Made by a program: the position numbers and the translations under genes. A stretch of DNA of 58,451 nucleotides from Paucisalibacillus globulus (GTDB lineage: Bacteria; Bacillota; Bacilli; Bacillales; Amphibacillaceae): contig NZ_LT855395.1 of the NCBI RefSeq assembly GCF_900184735.1, positions 413,475 through 471,925 of the forward strand, written 5' to 3'. Within the stretch, counting starts at the first letter, position 1, and the number at the start of each line of letters is the position of its first letter. Positions 50,281 to 58,451 of the stretch are shown here, piece by piece. The notes below the pieces were generated by a model. The model made no database searches. It was not told the origin of the DNA and worked only from the letters and a program-made list of their open reading frames with translations.

Positions 50281-52095
50281 ATGCAAACATTCTATACCGT
50301 ACAATCTGGAGATACATTGGGTGCAATAGCGAACCGCTTTGGACTTACAACGCCAGCCCTTATCGCAGCTAATAACATACCATTTCCGGATACCATATTC
50401 ACCGGGCAACAACTGTCCATCCCACCTGGAATAAATCACTATAGGGTAAAAACAGGGGATACAGTATATAAAATAGCTTCTCACTTTAGAATTCCAACCT
50501 CCGTTATCATACAAGCAAATAACTTACAGGCTCCATACACCATTTATCCAGATCAACTTTTGGTAATACCATCTGGTCTTCCATTCTACACAGTGCAACC
50601 TGGTGATACACTATACCAAATCGGCCTACGCTATCATGTAATCACTGCCGGAAGGGTAAACACAGACCTCATTCGTACCACCAATAACTTATCATCTACT
50701 TTGATTTATCCTGGAATGCGACTTATTATTCCTTATGCTCCATTTGGAGAAGATGGGATCATTGCCTATACTGCCGGTGGAAGAGAAGGTTTTGATATTT
50801 GGCTTTATGATACGGCAAACGGGAGTACACATCAACTAACAGAGGGATTAGGCGAATCTTTCTCTGTTCCCTATTGGTCACCTAACCGTGACAGAATCGC
50901 GTTTGTGGGTAGAAACAACATCATCTATACAATCGATACTTCAACAGGTGCTATTGCTCGAATTGACCAGCTAGCAGAGGGATTAGGTGCATACCTCGAT
51001 TGGTCACCTGACAGTCAAACCATTGCCTACAGCAAACAAAACCAAATTATACTGTACAACGTAATCACACACCGTGTACAAACCATTACCCAACCAGGTG
51101 CGACCGATGTACAATGGTTTCCAACTGGCAATCAATTACTCTTTCAAGCACCCGATGAAAATGGAGTTAGTCAGTTATACCGTATTCAAGCAAACGGAAC
51201 TGGCCTAACTAAAATCACTGCCAATACAGGTGGAAGGTACAATCATGTTCGGCTCTCACCTAACGGCCGCTATGTACTCTATACGACACCCGGGGCTAGC
51301 ATCTCCATCATTCATATTATTGATTTATCTACTGGAAATGAATTGGAGGTAGAAGGTGGACCATTAGCAAAGAATTACTTCCCAACCTGGTCTCCTGATT
51401 CTTCGTCCATTGTCTTTAGTGCAACAGCATTAGAAGAACTAGGATACTTTTCTTTTATTAGACTAACGGACAATCAGGCAACTAATGAACAAACCATCGC
51501 CATATCAAACTGCTTCTCCACTCCAGTCGATTGGTCTACAAATGGTACCAAGATTGCTTACCTATCTGGTTGTACTACGGAATCGTCAGCTAGTGAGCTT
51601 TGGGTAACCGATATAACTAATCAAGCAACGAGAAAATTAATCACACACCCTAACATCACAGCTTTACAATGGGCACCAAAAGCAGTTAAAGAGACACTAG
51701 CAACCTATCGTAATAACCAATTCCGCGTTCAATTTCATTACCCATCACACTGGAAGCAGGTCAGTCCAGAACGGTATGAAGGAAACAATGGATTCTTCCA
51801 AATTGCAGCGATATCATCCCCTGCTTCTATTGACATGGTATGCCAGAATGAGGCACATCATATTCTATTGCCTTATGGCTCCAATCCACAAATCAGCCAT
51901 ACATCCATCCAAAATCAGGAAGCTTGTTTCATCTATCCATCATCCGACCAACCACCAGAAATGAACAACCAAGCCGCTCTTATCATACGATACCCAACTC
52001 CAATCACTATCGGCGAAGACACATACCAGTTCTTCATCTTATGGGCAGATAATGCACATATCAAAGAGATTGGGTCGTCCATTAGATTTATATAA
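50281..52095 (+). CDS. LysM protein with beta-propeller domain
   Basis: The protein has 604 aa. Three LysM modules lie at the N-terminus (from about 4, 52 and 101: TFYTVQSGDTLGAIANRFGL; HYRVKTGDTVYKIASHFRI; PFYTVQPGDTLYQIGLRYH). Residues about 160-470 form a TolB/PD40-type beta-propeller with repeats such as YWSPNRDRIAFVG, DWSPDSQTIAYS and TWSPDSSSIVFSA. A C-terminal ~130-residue domain follows. There is no signal peptide, a pattern seen in spore coat or cortex LysM proteins made in the mother cell; a spore role is inferred. TTGGAGGGATCTT precedes the ATG. Confidence 0.87.
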   Translation: MQTFYTVQSGDTLGAIANRFGLTTPALIAANNIPFPDTIFTGQQLSIPPGINHYRVKTGDTVYKIASHFRIPTSVIIQANNLQAPYTIYPDQLLVIPSGLPFYTVQPGDTLYQIGLRYHVITAGRVNTDLIRTTNNLSSTLIYPGMRLIIPYAPFGEDGIIAYTAGGREGFDIWLYDTANGSTHQLTEGLGESFSVPYWSPNRDRIAFVGRNNIIYTIDTSTGAIARIDQLAEGLGAYLDWSPDSQTIAYSKQNQIILYNVITHRVQTITQPGATDVQWFPTGNQLLFQAPDENGVSQLYRIQANGTGLTKITANTGGRYNHVRLSPNGRYVLYTTPGASISIIHIIDLSTGNELEVEGGPLAKNYFPTWSPDSSSIVFSATALEELGYFSFIRLTDNQATNEQTIAISNCFSTPVDWSTNGTKIAYLSGCTTESSASELWVTDITNQATRKLITHPNITALQWAPKAVKETLATYRNNQFRVQFHYPSHWKQVSPERYEGNNGFFQIAAISSPASIDMVCQNEAHHILLPYGSNPQISHTSIQNQEACFIYPSSDQPPEMNNQAALIIRYPTPITIGEDTYQFFILWADNAHIKEIGSSIRFI

Positions 52096-52152
52096 TTAGT
52101 CTTGGGAGGTAAATTACAACCTCCCTTCCCCTATGCCAAAAGCACTATAAAC

Positions 52153-52195
52153 TTCACACTAACTTAACACTAGGTTTACATTGCCTTGGTATAAT
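52153..52195 (+). promoter_or_regulatory. PhoP-box-like promoter of the chemoreceptor gene
   Basis: TTCACA (52153), TTAACA (52164) and TTTACA (52175) lie exactly 11 bp apart. Nine bases on is a perfect TATAAT (52190-52195) with no sigma-A -35. This matches the PhoP-box plus -10 layout of Bacillus Pho promoters and of the pstS promoter in this window. It lies 40 bp before the start codon. Confidence 0.75.
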
Positions 52196-52235
52196 TTACT
52201 ATATATTTAATTTTGGTTTGTGTGGGGGATCAATA

Positions 52236-53927
52236 TTGAACAACAAGAAGAATAAAAACAGTACCAATAAAGGAATTAGCCTTAGAAAACGATTATTATT
52301 TTTATTCCTTTTCTTATTAACGATTTCCGTTATTGCAGTCGGAATTAGCGCCTATACCATCGCTAGAAATACAACCATGGAAGCTATTGAAAAGCGACTC
52401 TTAAGTGAAGTAGATTTAACGAGTGATATTGCTAGTAATTTGAAATTCACGTATGTGAGTGATGAAGACTACTTCTGGCAACAACTCGAAATCAGCGTAC
52501 GCTCGCAAAAGACAAAGCTTGATAACGATGGAATGATATCGGATTACTTTTACATAACGGAGAATAATGTAGTACCGTTTAAGATCAGTGAAAAGAGCAT
52601 GATAGACATACCAACATCGCTAATCTCGACCATTCAAGAAAAAGGACATGGTACCATTCACCAAGTAGTTAACGGAGAAGACTATACCTTTAGTTTTGCA
52701 CAGATGGATGAAATAAACGGAACCTATGTGGTTATGGTGAAAACATCCAGCTACATGGGGAGCATTAATCAAATGGCCTATCTCATGATTGGCATTATAG
52801 CCTTTAGTTTGTTCGTTGCAACCATCACTGTACTGATTTTCGTACGAGGTATTACGAAACCATTAAGTTTACTTAGAGAAAAGATGAAAAATGTTCGCAA
52901 TGGTAACTTACAAGAGGATACGTTTACCATTAACACAACCATCCCTGAAATTTCTTCGTTAGTAAAAAGCTATCAAGCTATGGTAACCCATATGAGGTCC
53001 ATGCTAACTCAAATTAATGAGACAACCACTCAACTGGAGAAAACGGGAAGTGAATTACAACAGTCATCTGAGGGAACACTCGCATCAAGTCAGGATCTAA
53101 TAGAAGCCATATACGCAGTAAAAAATGGCGCAGAGGAAACTGCTAGTAGTTCGGAAGGAAGCTCCGAATCCTTCCAATCCATGAAGTTAAAAATAGAGAC
53201 CATGATCCGTAGCATGGAAACCATCTTTTCCAATGCACATGATATGGACATGTCAGCAAAACACGGTGAAAGAAACATAACGGAACTTATTAATACGGTA
53301 AATTCGTTCAATCAAGATTTTGACCATTTAACGTCAACCATACATCATGTTCAAACCTATTCCAATTCCATCAGTCAACTGGTTGGATTAATTCAGGGTA
53401 TTGCAGATCAAACCAAGTTATTATCGTTAAATGCATCGATTGAGGCTGCTAGAGCAGGGGATGCTGGTAAAGGGTTTGCGGTGGTGGCAAATGAGGTCGG
53501 TAAACTTGCCGAGCAATCATCTAGTGCAGCCGAACAAATAACGGAGTCCATTTCCAATATGGACACAATTACTACAACTGCCACAAAAGAATTCGAACAA
53601 ATGCTTTCTAAAACAAAAACAACATTAAATAAATCCAGTGAAGCGAAACAATCTATCGACGAAATGATGCAGGAAATACTTGATGTAAACACTGAACTCG
53701 AACGTGTTCAGGGAGAACTGAAAGTATTAGAACAGTTCTTACCTCCACTCGAAAGAGAAACCGCTGGATTCTTATCCGTATCCCAAGAAACACTAGCAAG
53801 TGCCGAAGAGATGTTAGCTAGTAGTGAAAGTCAAGTGAAGCAAATGGAACACACACATGAGGTTGGATTAAAGCTTACCACCATATCCAAGTCCCTTATA
53901 GAAAGTACGAAGCAATATAAAATTTAA
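52236..53927 (+). CDS. Methyl-accepting chemotaxis protein
   Basis: The protein has 563 aa. TM1 is at about 20-42, an external sensor domain of about 138 aa (Cache-like) at 43-180, TM2 at 181-203, HAMP to about 257, then the long coiled-coil signalling domain with tip [19 protein letters not shown] followed by [16 protein letters not shown] chose the TTG at 52236, eight bases after GGGGGA. The external domain likely binds a small ligand. A PhoP-box-type promoter and the neighbouring pst operon suggest a role in phosphate starvation. Confidence 0.9.
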   Translation: MNNKKNKNSTNKGISLRKRLLFLFLFLLTISVIAVGISAYTIARNTTMEAIEKRLLSEVDLTSDIASNLKFTYVSDEDYFWQQLEISVRSQKTKLDNDGMISDYFYITENNVVPFKISEKSMIDIPTSLISTIQEKGHGTIHQVVNGEDYTFSFAQMDEINGTYVVMVKTSSYMGSINQMAYLMIGIIAFSLFVATITVLIFVRGITKPLSLLREKMKNVRNGNLQEDTFTINTTIPEISSLVKSYQAMVTHMRSMLTQINETTTQLEKTGSELQQSSEGTLASSQDLIEAIYAVKNGAEETASSSEGSSESFQSMKLKIETMIRSMETIFSNAHDMDMSAKHGERNITELINTVNSFNQDFDHLTSTIHHVQTYSNSISQLVGLIQGIADQTKLLSLNASIEAARAGDAGKGFAVVANEVGKLAEQSSSAAEQITESISNMDTITTTATKEFEQMLSKTKTTLNKSSEAKQSIDEMMQEILDVNTELERVQGELKVLEQFLPPLERETAGFLSVSQETLASAEEMLASSESQVKQMEHTHEVGLKLTTISKSLIESTKQYKI

Positions 53928-53935
53928 AAACAAAA

Positions 53936-54242
53936 GAGGCTGGGACATAACTAAAAGTATAAGTTGGGAACCTGAACGAAACGCCACATCAGCTCCGGAA
54001 ATATACGGAGACTCCTGCGGGAGGATAGGCATCGGTGAGACCCCGGAAGAGCTTTAGCTCTGAGGAGGCTCACCAGCCGCCCGCGGAAAGCGTAGGGCAT
54101 CGGTGAGACCCCGGAAGAGCTTTAGCTCTGAGGAGGCTCACCAGCCGCCCGCGGAAAGCGTAGTATATTTCCGGAGCGGGTCTATGCGCTTTTCATGTTC
54201 GTTCGGATTTTAATCAACTAAAACTCTTTTGTCCCAGCCTCT
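53936..54242 (-). repeat. Family A palindromic element, copy 5, with 68-bp duplication
   Basis: A complete copy in the same orientation as copy 4. A 68-bp unit (starting GCATCGGTGAGACCCCGGAA and ending at CGTAG plus G) occurs twice in tandem at 54029-54096 and 54097-54164, covering the inner hairpin. It lies between converging MCP and pstB genes. Confidence 0.93.
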
Positions 54243-54285
54243 TTCTCTATTCATCAAGGGGGGAAGATGAAATTCAATATATAGT

Positions 54286-55122
54286 TTATCCAAAACGACC
54301 AGAAATATAATCTTCCGTACGATTATCAGTTGGTTTTGTAAAGATAGTATCAGTAACATCAAACTCCACTACTTCTCCATTCAAGAAGAACGCAGTACGG
54401 TCTGAGATACGTGCAGCTTGTTGCATATTGTGTGTCACAATAATAATGGAATAGTCTTTTTTCAATTCCTGCACTAAGTCTTCGATTTTAAGGGTTGATT
54501 TCGGATCTAATGCTGAAGTCGGCTCATCCATTAAAATAACATCTGGTTCAATCGCTAATGTGCGAGCGATACATAAACGTTGTTGTTGTCCACCAGATAA
54601 ACCGTACGCATTTTCCTTTAAACGATCCTTCACTTCGTCCCAAATGTAAGCACCGCGTAGACTTTTCTCCACAATTTCATCTAGTATCTTCTTGTTACGA
54701 ATTCCATGAATTCGTGGACCATAGGCAATGTTATCGTAAATAGACTTCGGAAATGGATTCGGTTTTTGGAATACCATCCCAACACGAGTTCTAAGGTTCT
54801 CCACTTTAAAGGATTTATCTAAAATACTTTGTCCTTTATACGTGATCTCACCTGTAGTTCGTACTGTCGGAACTAATTCCACCATACGATTTAATGTTTT
54901 TAAATAGGTAGACTTCCCACATCCAGAAGGACCAATAATCGCCGTTACTTCTTTTTCATTAATTTGTAGATTAATATCCTTTAAAGCATGTGTTTCACCA
55001 TACCAAAGATTTAAATCCTTTGTATCAAAGACTACTTGATTATTCGCATGTACAGCAGATGCTATATCTGTTTTACTATTGTTTACCATCGTTATATTCT
55101 CCTTAACTGTCAAAAGACTCAT
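54286..55122 (-). CDS. pstB: Phosphate ABC transporter ATPase PstB
   Basis: The protein has 278 aa. Walker [10 protein letters not shown] is at 64-72, signature [14 protein letters not shown], Walker [13 protein letters not shown]. It drives phosphate import through PstCA. Two in-frame starts each have a good ribosome binding site: the ATG at 55122 after AAGGAGG, used here, and an ATG at 55089 after AAGGAG. Only one pstB and no phoU follow, unlike operons with pstBA/pstBB. Last gene of pstSCAB. Confidence 0.96.
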   Translation of the reverse strand: MSLLTVKENITMVNNSKTDIASAVHANNQVVFDTKDLNLWYGETHALKDINLQINEKEVTAIIGPSGCGKSTYLKTLNRMVELVPTVRTTGEITYKGQSILDKSFKVENLRTRVGMVFQKPNPFPKSIYDNIAYGPRIHGIRNKKILDEIVEKSLRGAYIWDEVKDRLKENAYGLSGGQQQRLCIARTLAIEPDVILMDEPTSALDPKSTLKIEDLVQELKKDYSIIIVTHNMQQAARISDRTAFFLNGEVVEFDVTDTIFTKPTDNRTEDYISGRFG

Positions 55123-55140
55123 TGTTATTTCCTCCTTGGT

Positions 55141-56025
55141 TTAGAAACGTTGTTGGAATTTATTACGGATAAATATTGCTGTTGAATTTAATACAAATAA
55201 CAATACTAATAGAACGATAATGGTACCTGCAGCAAGATTTGCATATTCCGCAACTAACGATGAATCAATTGTCCAATAATAAATTTGCATCGGTAGAGCT
55301 GTAAATTTATCAAAGATTCCTTCCGGGAAAGGAATAATTAACGCAGGGATTCCGATTACTGTAAGTGGTGCTGTCTCACCAATTGCACGGGAAAGGGCTA
55401 AAATCGCACCTGTTAACATACCCGGTAATGCAGCAGGTAAAATAACATTTTTGATTGTTTGCCATTTCGTTGCTCCCATACCGTAAGATGCTTCACTTAA
55501 GAATCCTGGAACAGCACGTATGGCTTCTTGAGCGGCAACAATTACGATAGGAAGAATGAGTAGTGATAGGGTTAAACCACCAGCTAGGATAATATTCCCC
55601 ATTTCCATTGCCCGAACAAATATCGTCAGTCCTAAAATCCCATAAACTATTGATGGTACACCTGCTAGATTCGATATATTCGTTTGAATAATAGATTGCA
55701 AGCGACCTTTTTTCGCATATAATTCCAGATAGATTGCAGTCCCAATTCCTAGAATTAACGTAACAGGTGCTACGACTAACATCATCCATAACGTACCAAG
55801 TAAGGCACCCATTATTCCTGCACGTTCTGCATCTGTTGATTGCCTTCCAGTTAGAAAGTTCCAGTCTATCCAACCAATACTATCCACTACAACTCGATAG
55901 ATTAATATAGCTAAAACAATAAGTCCAAAGAGAGTCGCAAGGAAGAACAAGGCCTTTGAAATATTATTTTTGGCAATTCTACCATTCATGCGCTTCGTAA
56001 CTTGTTCTACATTTAAATACTTCAT
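55141..56025 (-). CDS. pstA: Phosphate ABC transporter permease PstA
   Basis: The protein has 294 aa and six TM helices. The EAA-type coupling region is SYGMGATKWQTIKNVILPAALPG. IGETAPLTVIGIPA is typical of PstA. The start at 56025 lies 9 nt after GGGAGG; the in-frame ATG at 56067 would overlap pstC. It forms the channel with PstC. Confidence 0.95.
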   Translation of the reverse strand: MKYLNVEQVTKRMNGRIAKNNISKALFFLATLFGLIVLAILIYRVVVDSIGWIDWNFLTGRQSTDAERAGIMGALLGTLWMMLVVAPVTLILGIGTAIYLELYAKKGRLQSIIQTNISNLAGVPSIVYGILGLTIFVRAMEMGNIILAGGLTLSLLILPIVIVAAQEAIRAVPGFLSEASYGMGATKWQTIKNVILPAALPGMLTGAILALSRAIGETAPLTVIGIPALIIPFPEGIFDKFTALPMQIYYWTIDSSLVAEYANLAAGTIIVLLVLLFVLNSTAIFIRNKFQQRF

Positions 56026-56026
56026 C

Positions 56027-56980
56027 CTAGTATTCCTCCCTAAACTTACGAGAGACGTATCTTGCAAGTAGATTCATTAATAATGTGAATACAAATAAAG
56101 TCATGGCAACAGCATATAAGCTATAATAAATCGTCGTTCCAGCTGCCGCTTCTCCACCAGATACTTCAACAATATAAGCCGTCATTGTCTGCATAGATTG
56201 AGTTATATCAAAGGTAAAGTTTTTCGAGCTACCACTAGCAATCGTAACGATCATGGTTTCTCCAATTGCACGAGAAATTCCTAGTACAAAGGAAGCAATA
56301 ATCCCTGATAACGCTGCAGGAATTACAACCTTAAACGTTGTTTCCAATTTAGTAGCCCCTAGACCTAATGCCCCTTCACGCATTGCTTTAGGAACAGAGC
56401 TCATGGCATCTTCAGAAAGCGAAGCAATCATCGGGATAATCATGATTCCCATGACAATACCAGGACTTAGAATATTAGTCGCTGCCACATCTGGCCAGAA
56501 TGAACGGATAAGTGGTGTCACAAAAGTAAATGCAAAGAATCCATAAACGATTGTTGGAATTCCAGCTAGAATTTCTAACATTGGTTTTAACACTCTTCTT
56601 ACTCGGTCGGATGCGTACTCACTTAGATAGATTGCAGCCATTAGACCAATTGGTCCTGCCACCAACATAGCAATTGCCGATGAAATGATTGTTCCATTTA
56701 ACAATGGCAATACACCAAATTCTGGATTTTGACTCATTGGCTTTAATACAGTTCCAGTAAAGAAATCCCAAATAGGAATACGTTTGAAAAATTCAATTGT
56801 CTCGGATAATAGTGTGAATACAATTCCAACTGTCGTAAACACAGTGATGATCGCAAACAAAAATAGCACTACTGGAATTAACTTTTCCGTTATACTAGAC
56901 AAACTTTTGCTTTGTTTGTTTTTTGCAATCATACCTTTTACATCGATGGAGTTATTCTCGTACTTGTTGTTTGCTGCCAT
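56027..56980 (-). CDS. pstC: Phosphate ABC transporter permease PstC
   Basis: The protein has 317 aa and six TM helices. Coupling loop EGALGLGATKLETTFKVVIPAALSG; AIYLSEYASDRVR and SRAIGETMIVTIASG are PstC-typical. The start at 56980 follows GGAAGGAG (11 nt away); a TTG at 57001 is the alternative. It ends 1 bp before pstA. A hairpin separates it from pstS. Confidence 0.95.
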   Translation of the reverse strand: MAANNKYENNSIDVKGMIAKNKQSKSLSSITEKLIPVVLFLFAIITVFTTVGIVFTLLSETIEFFKRIPIWDFFTGTVLKPMSQNPEFGVLPLLNGTIISSAIAMLVAGPIGLMAAIYLSEYASDRVRRVLKPMLEILAGIPTIVYGFFAFTFVTPLIRSFWPDVAATNILSPGIVMGIMIIPMIASLSEDAMSSVPKAMREGALGLGATKLETTFKVVIPAALSGIIASFVLGISRAIGETMIVTIASGSSKNFTFDITQSMQTMTAYIVEVSGGEAAAGTTIYYSLYAVAMTLFVFTLLMNLLARYVSRKFREEY

Positions 56981-57013
56981 CGCACGCAGCTCTCCTTCCA
57001 AATCGTAAAGTCA

Positions 57014-57048
57014 ATAAGATGAGAGCATCCTTGCGCCCTCATCTTATG
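57014..57048 (-). other. Intercistronic hairpin between pstS and pstC
   Basis: ATAAGATGAG pairs with CTCATCTTAT (10 bp) around a 15-nt loop, with no T-run. It probably protects the abundant pstS message or attenuates pstCAB. Confidence 0.7.
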
Positions 57049-57090
57049 ATATTTTTGTGTGAAAATAATTCTATGTTAGTCTATATTCAA

Positions 57091-58083
57091 TTATTGAAGT
57101 CCTTTTAATTCCTCAACTAAGCTTGAAGCTTCTTCTTCAGGAATTGGAGCAAATCCAGTTTCACCTGCAACATTATTAGCATTTTCCATGACGTAGATTG
57201 CATAATCTAGTACTTGTGCTTTGTCTTTTGCATTGTTTACGTTCAGGTACGTGAATACTGGGCGAGTAAATCCTGCATAATCTCCATCTTCAGCAATCGT
57301 ATCAAGAGATGGTATTACTGCACCTTCACCAAAATCAATTCCTACAGCATTAACTTTTTCTTTGTTGCTATCATAGTAACCAAATCCAAAGAAGCCAATT
57401 GCATTTGTGTCTTCAGAAACTAGTGTTACTAAAGTTGAGTAATCTTGTTGAAGATTAATATCACTAACTAAATCTTGCTCTTCCAAGATGTTTTCATAAA
57501 AGAACTCATAAGTTCCGTGGTTTTCGTTTGGACCGTAAGTTTGGATTTTTTCATTAGGCCAGTCAGCATTTACATCAGACCAGTTTGTATATTCGCCAAG
57601 GAAGATTCCTTTTACTTGATCAGTAGTTAATTCAGTTGCCCAGTCATTATCAGGGTGTGTCACAATAGTTAGACCATCTAAAGCTACTTTTAATTCTTTT
57701 ACTTCAATTCCAAGCTCTTCTGCTTTTGATTTTTCTTCATCTTTAATTAAGCGAGAGGCATCGTTAAAGTCTGTACCATTTTCTTGCAAGAATTTTTCAA
57801 AACCTGCAGAAGTACCAGCACGGCTTACTTCTACTGAAACATTTGGTTGTTCATCAAGCATATAATTTTCAGCTAGTTTAGACATAAGTGGAAATACAGT
57901 ACCAGATCCATCGATTACTACGCTACCTTCTAATTCTTCTGAAGCTTTATCTTCGCTTCCGTTATCTGTGTTTTCTGAAGCGTTATCTCCTGATTTGTTA
58001 TCTTCTTCGCTATCCCCACATGCAACAAGCACTACTGCTAAAGCTGCTACAACTAGGAACATTAAATACTTTTTGAATTTCAT
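57091..58083 (-). CDS. pstS: Phosphate-binding lipoprotein PstS
   Basis: The protein has 330 aa. The signal peptide ends at a lipobox with C22 (VVLVAC). An acidic Asn/Ser/Asp spacer follows. The phosphate site is seen in VVIDGSGTVFPLMSKLAE and EVSRAGTSAGFEKFL, with NDASRLIKDEEK. It scavenges Pi at the outer face of the membrane and gives it to PstCA. It is preceded by a PhoP-box promoter, as expected for a Pho regulon gene. AAGTGC... GGGGAGGACAATTTTAG precedes the ATG. Confidence 0.97.
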   Translation of the reverse strand: MKFKKYLMFLVVAALAVVLVACGDSEEDNKSGDNASENTDNGSEDKASEELEGSVVIDGSGTVFPLMSKLAENYMLDEQPNVSVEVSRAGTSAGFEKFLQENGTDFNDASRLIKDEEKSKAEELGIEVKELKVALDGLTIVTHPDNDWATELTTDQVKGIFLGEYTNWSDVNADWPNEKIQTYGPNENHGTYEFFYENILEEQDLVSDINLQQDYSTLVTLVSEDTNAIGFFGFGYYDSNKEKVNAVGIDFGEGAVIPSLDTIAEDGDYAGFTRPVFTYLNVNNAKDKAQVLDYAIYVMENANNVAGETGFAPIPEEEASSLVEELKGLQ

Positions 58084-58153
58084 CTAAAATTGTCCTCCCC
58101 AAAGTGCAATTTATGTTTTTTTAGAGGGTTTGTGTTTCCCTCTTACAAATCTA

Positions 58154-58207
58154 AGTATAGGGGGCGAATGTTAAGTAGATATGGATTAAATGTAAAGGGT
58201 TTGTAAA
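58154..58207 (-). promoter_or_regulatory. PhoP boxes and -10 of the pst operon
   Basis: On the minus strand, four hexamers start every 11 bp: TTTACA (58207-58202), TTTACA (58196-58191), a weak TCCATA (58185-58180) and TTAACA (58174-58169). Nine bases on is the -10 TATACT (58159-58154). This is the classical Bacillus PhoP-activated promoter layout. Confidence 0.88.
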
Positions 58208-58284
58208 TTTATTATTCTTTTATTAAGTCTAATAGATAGATACTGTGCTCTAATAATTATTAATTGGGAGCACCATACTCGCTA

Positions 58285-58451
58285 CAGAAATACACTCCGC
58301 TTTTACTGTCAGCATAGTGGCGACATCTGTTCGAAAGTACCTCACAGTGTCTACCTTGCCGCGGGCGGCTGGTGAGCCTCGGGCCAACAGGATGTTGGTC
58401 ACAAAGGCGTTGCCTCAGGATGAGGCGTTCCTAGCCTTTGAACCCCTATTT
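58285..58451 (+). repeat. Family B element, composite and cut by window edge
   Basis: It begins ACAGAAATACACTCCGCTTT, like the arm at 16545-16940, then has about 54 unrelated bases before CCGCGGGCGGCTGGTGAGCC. After that a compact hairpin cluster (58384-58440) starts. The cluster has CCAACA-GGA-TGTTGG, and GCCTCA-GGA-TGAGGC enclosed by CAAAGGC/GCCTTTG. The element continues past the window. The gap from 58084 holds otherwise only the pst promoter. Confidence 0.75.

Noticed and set aside
50254-50514. 86-aa ORF antisense to the LysM gene
   Set aside because: A shadow of LysM repeats on the opposite strand, without a start signal.
1-58451. Insertion sequences or prophage as the source of the repeats
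   Set aside because: No transposase, integrase or phage gene is present in any frame; the repeats are non-coding.

Overview
The window reads as chromosome from a spore-forming, probably halotolerant member of the Bacillaceae (Oceanobacillus / Ornithinibacillus / Virgibacillus-like). The evidence is low GC, strong AGGAGG-type ribosome binding sites, and close matches to Bacillus families: Des/DesK/DesR in the Bacillus order, Spx, YutJ, YvbH, YpvA, a CwlC-type amidase and an app-like peptide transporter order. The genus is inferred. There is no rRNA, tRNA, CRISPR array, transposase or prophage.

Layout. 0.2-2.4 kb: a pentapeptide-repeat protein, a NaChBac-type sodium channel and WrbA. 2.7-5.7 kb: the membrane-fluidity circuit des-desK-desR with a DesR-type operator. 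5.8-10 kb: DUF3231, a Nudix hydrolase, a YpvA/DinG-like helicase and a small membrane protein. 10.3-13.5 kb: an acetyl-CoA hydrolase/CoA-transferase with a cre site, a LytTR regulator, DUF3219 and a PaaI thioesterase. 13.6-18.2 kb: HtpX, a SIMPL protein, a secreted protein made of 28-residue repeats, and YutJ. 18.2-21.6 kb: a coiled-coil protein, then a DUF1538-DUF1538-tandem P-II operon. 22-26 kb: a flavin dehydrogenase and an ECF sigma/anti-sigma pair with an ECF-type promoter. 26.4-31.4 kb: mostly small metabolic enzymes and a spore-type amidase. 32-37 kb: guaC, spx, a phosphoesterase/GrpB pair, and a PgsA-like/deaminase pair. 37-39.6 kb: a three-gene exported-protein/sensor-kinase/response-regulator unit. 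39.7-45.4 kb: an oligopeptide ABC transporter in the order D-F-A-B-C. 45.6-50.1 kb: YvbH, DUF4188/PadR, an MFS transporter, and a SHOCT/DUF2089 operon. 50.3-54 kb: a LysM/beta-propeller protein and a chemoreceptor. 54.3-58.2 kb: pstSCAB.

Intergenic space is unusually rich in repeats. Five copies of a ~240-bp palindromic element begin and end with GAGGCTGGGACA. A second element family lies at 16.5 and 58.3 kb. A GC-rich structured element sits after guaC, with a shrunken relative before the MFS gene. There are four minisatellite-like tandem arrays: three have a 51-52 bp period and appear to share a core, and the fourth places GTGACC every 21 bp.

The most informative functional signal is that the chemoreceptor gene at 52.2 kb has a PhoP-box-like promoter (TTCACA/TTAACA/TTTACA every 11 bp, then 9 bp to TATAAT). 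It has the same architecture as the promoter of the neighbouring pstSCAB operon, which suggests a chemoreceptor induced by phosphate starvation.
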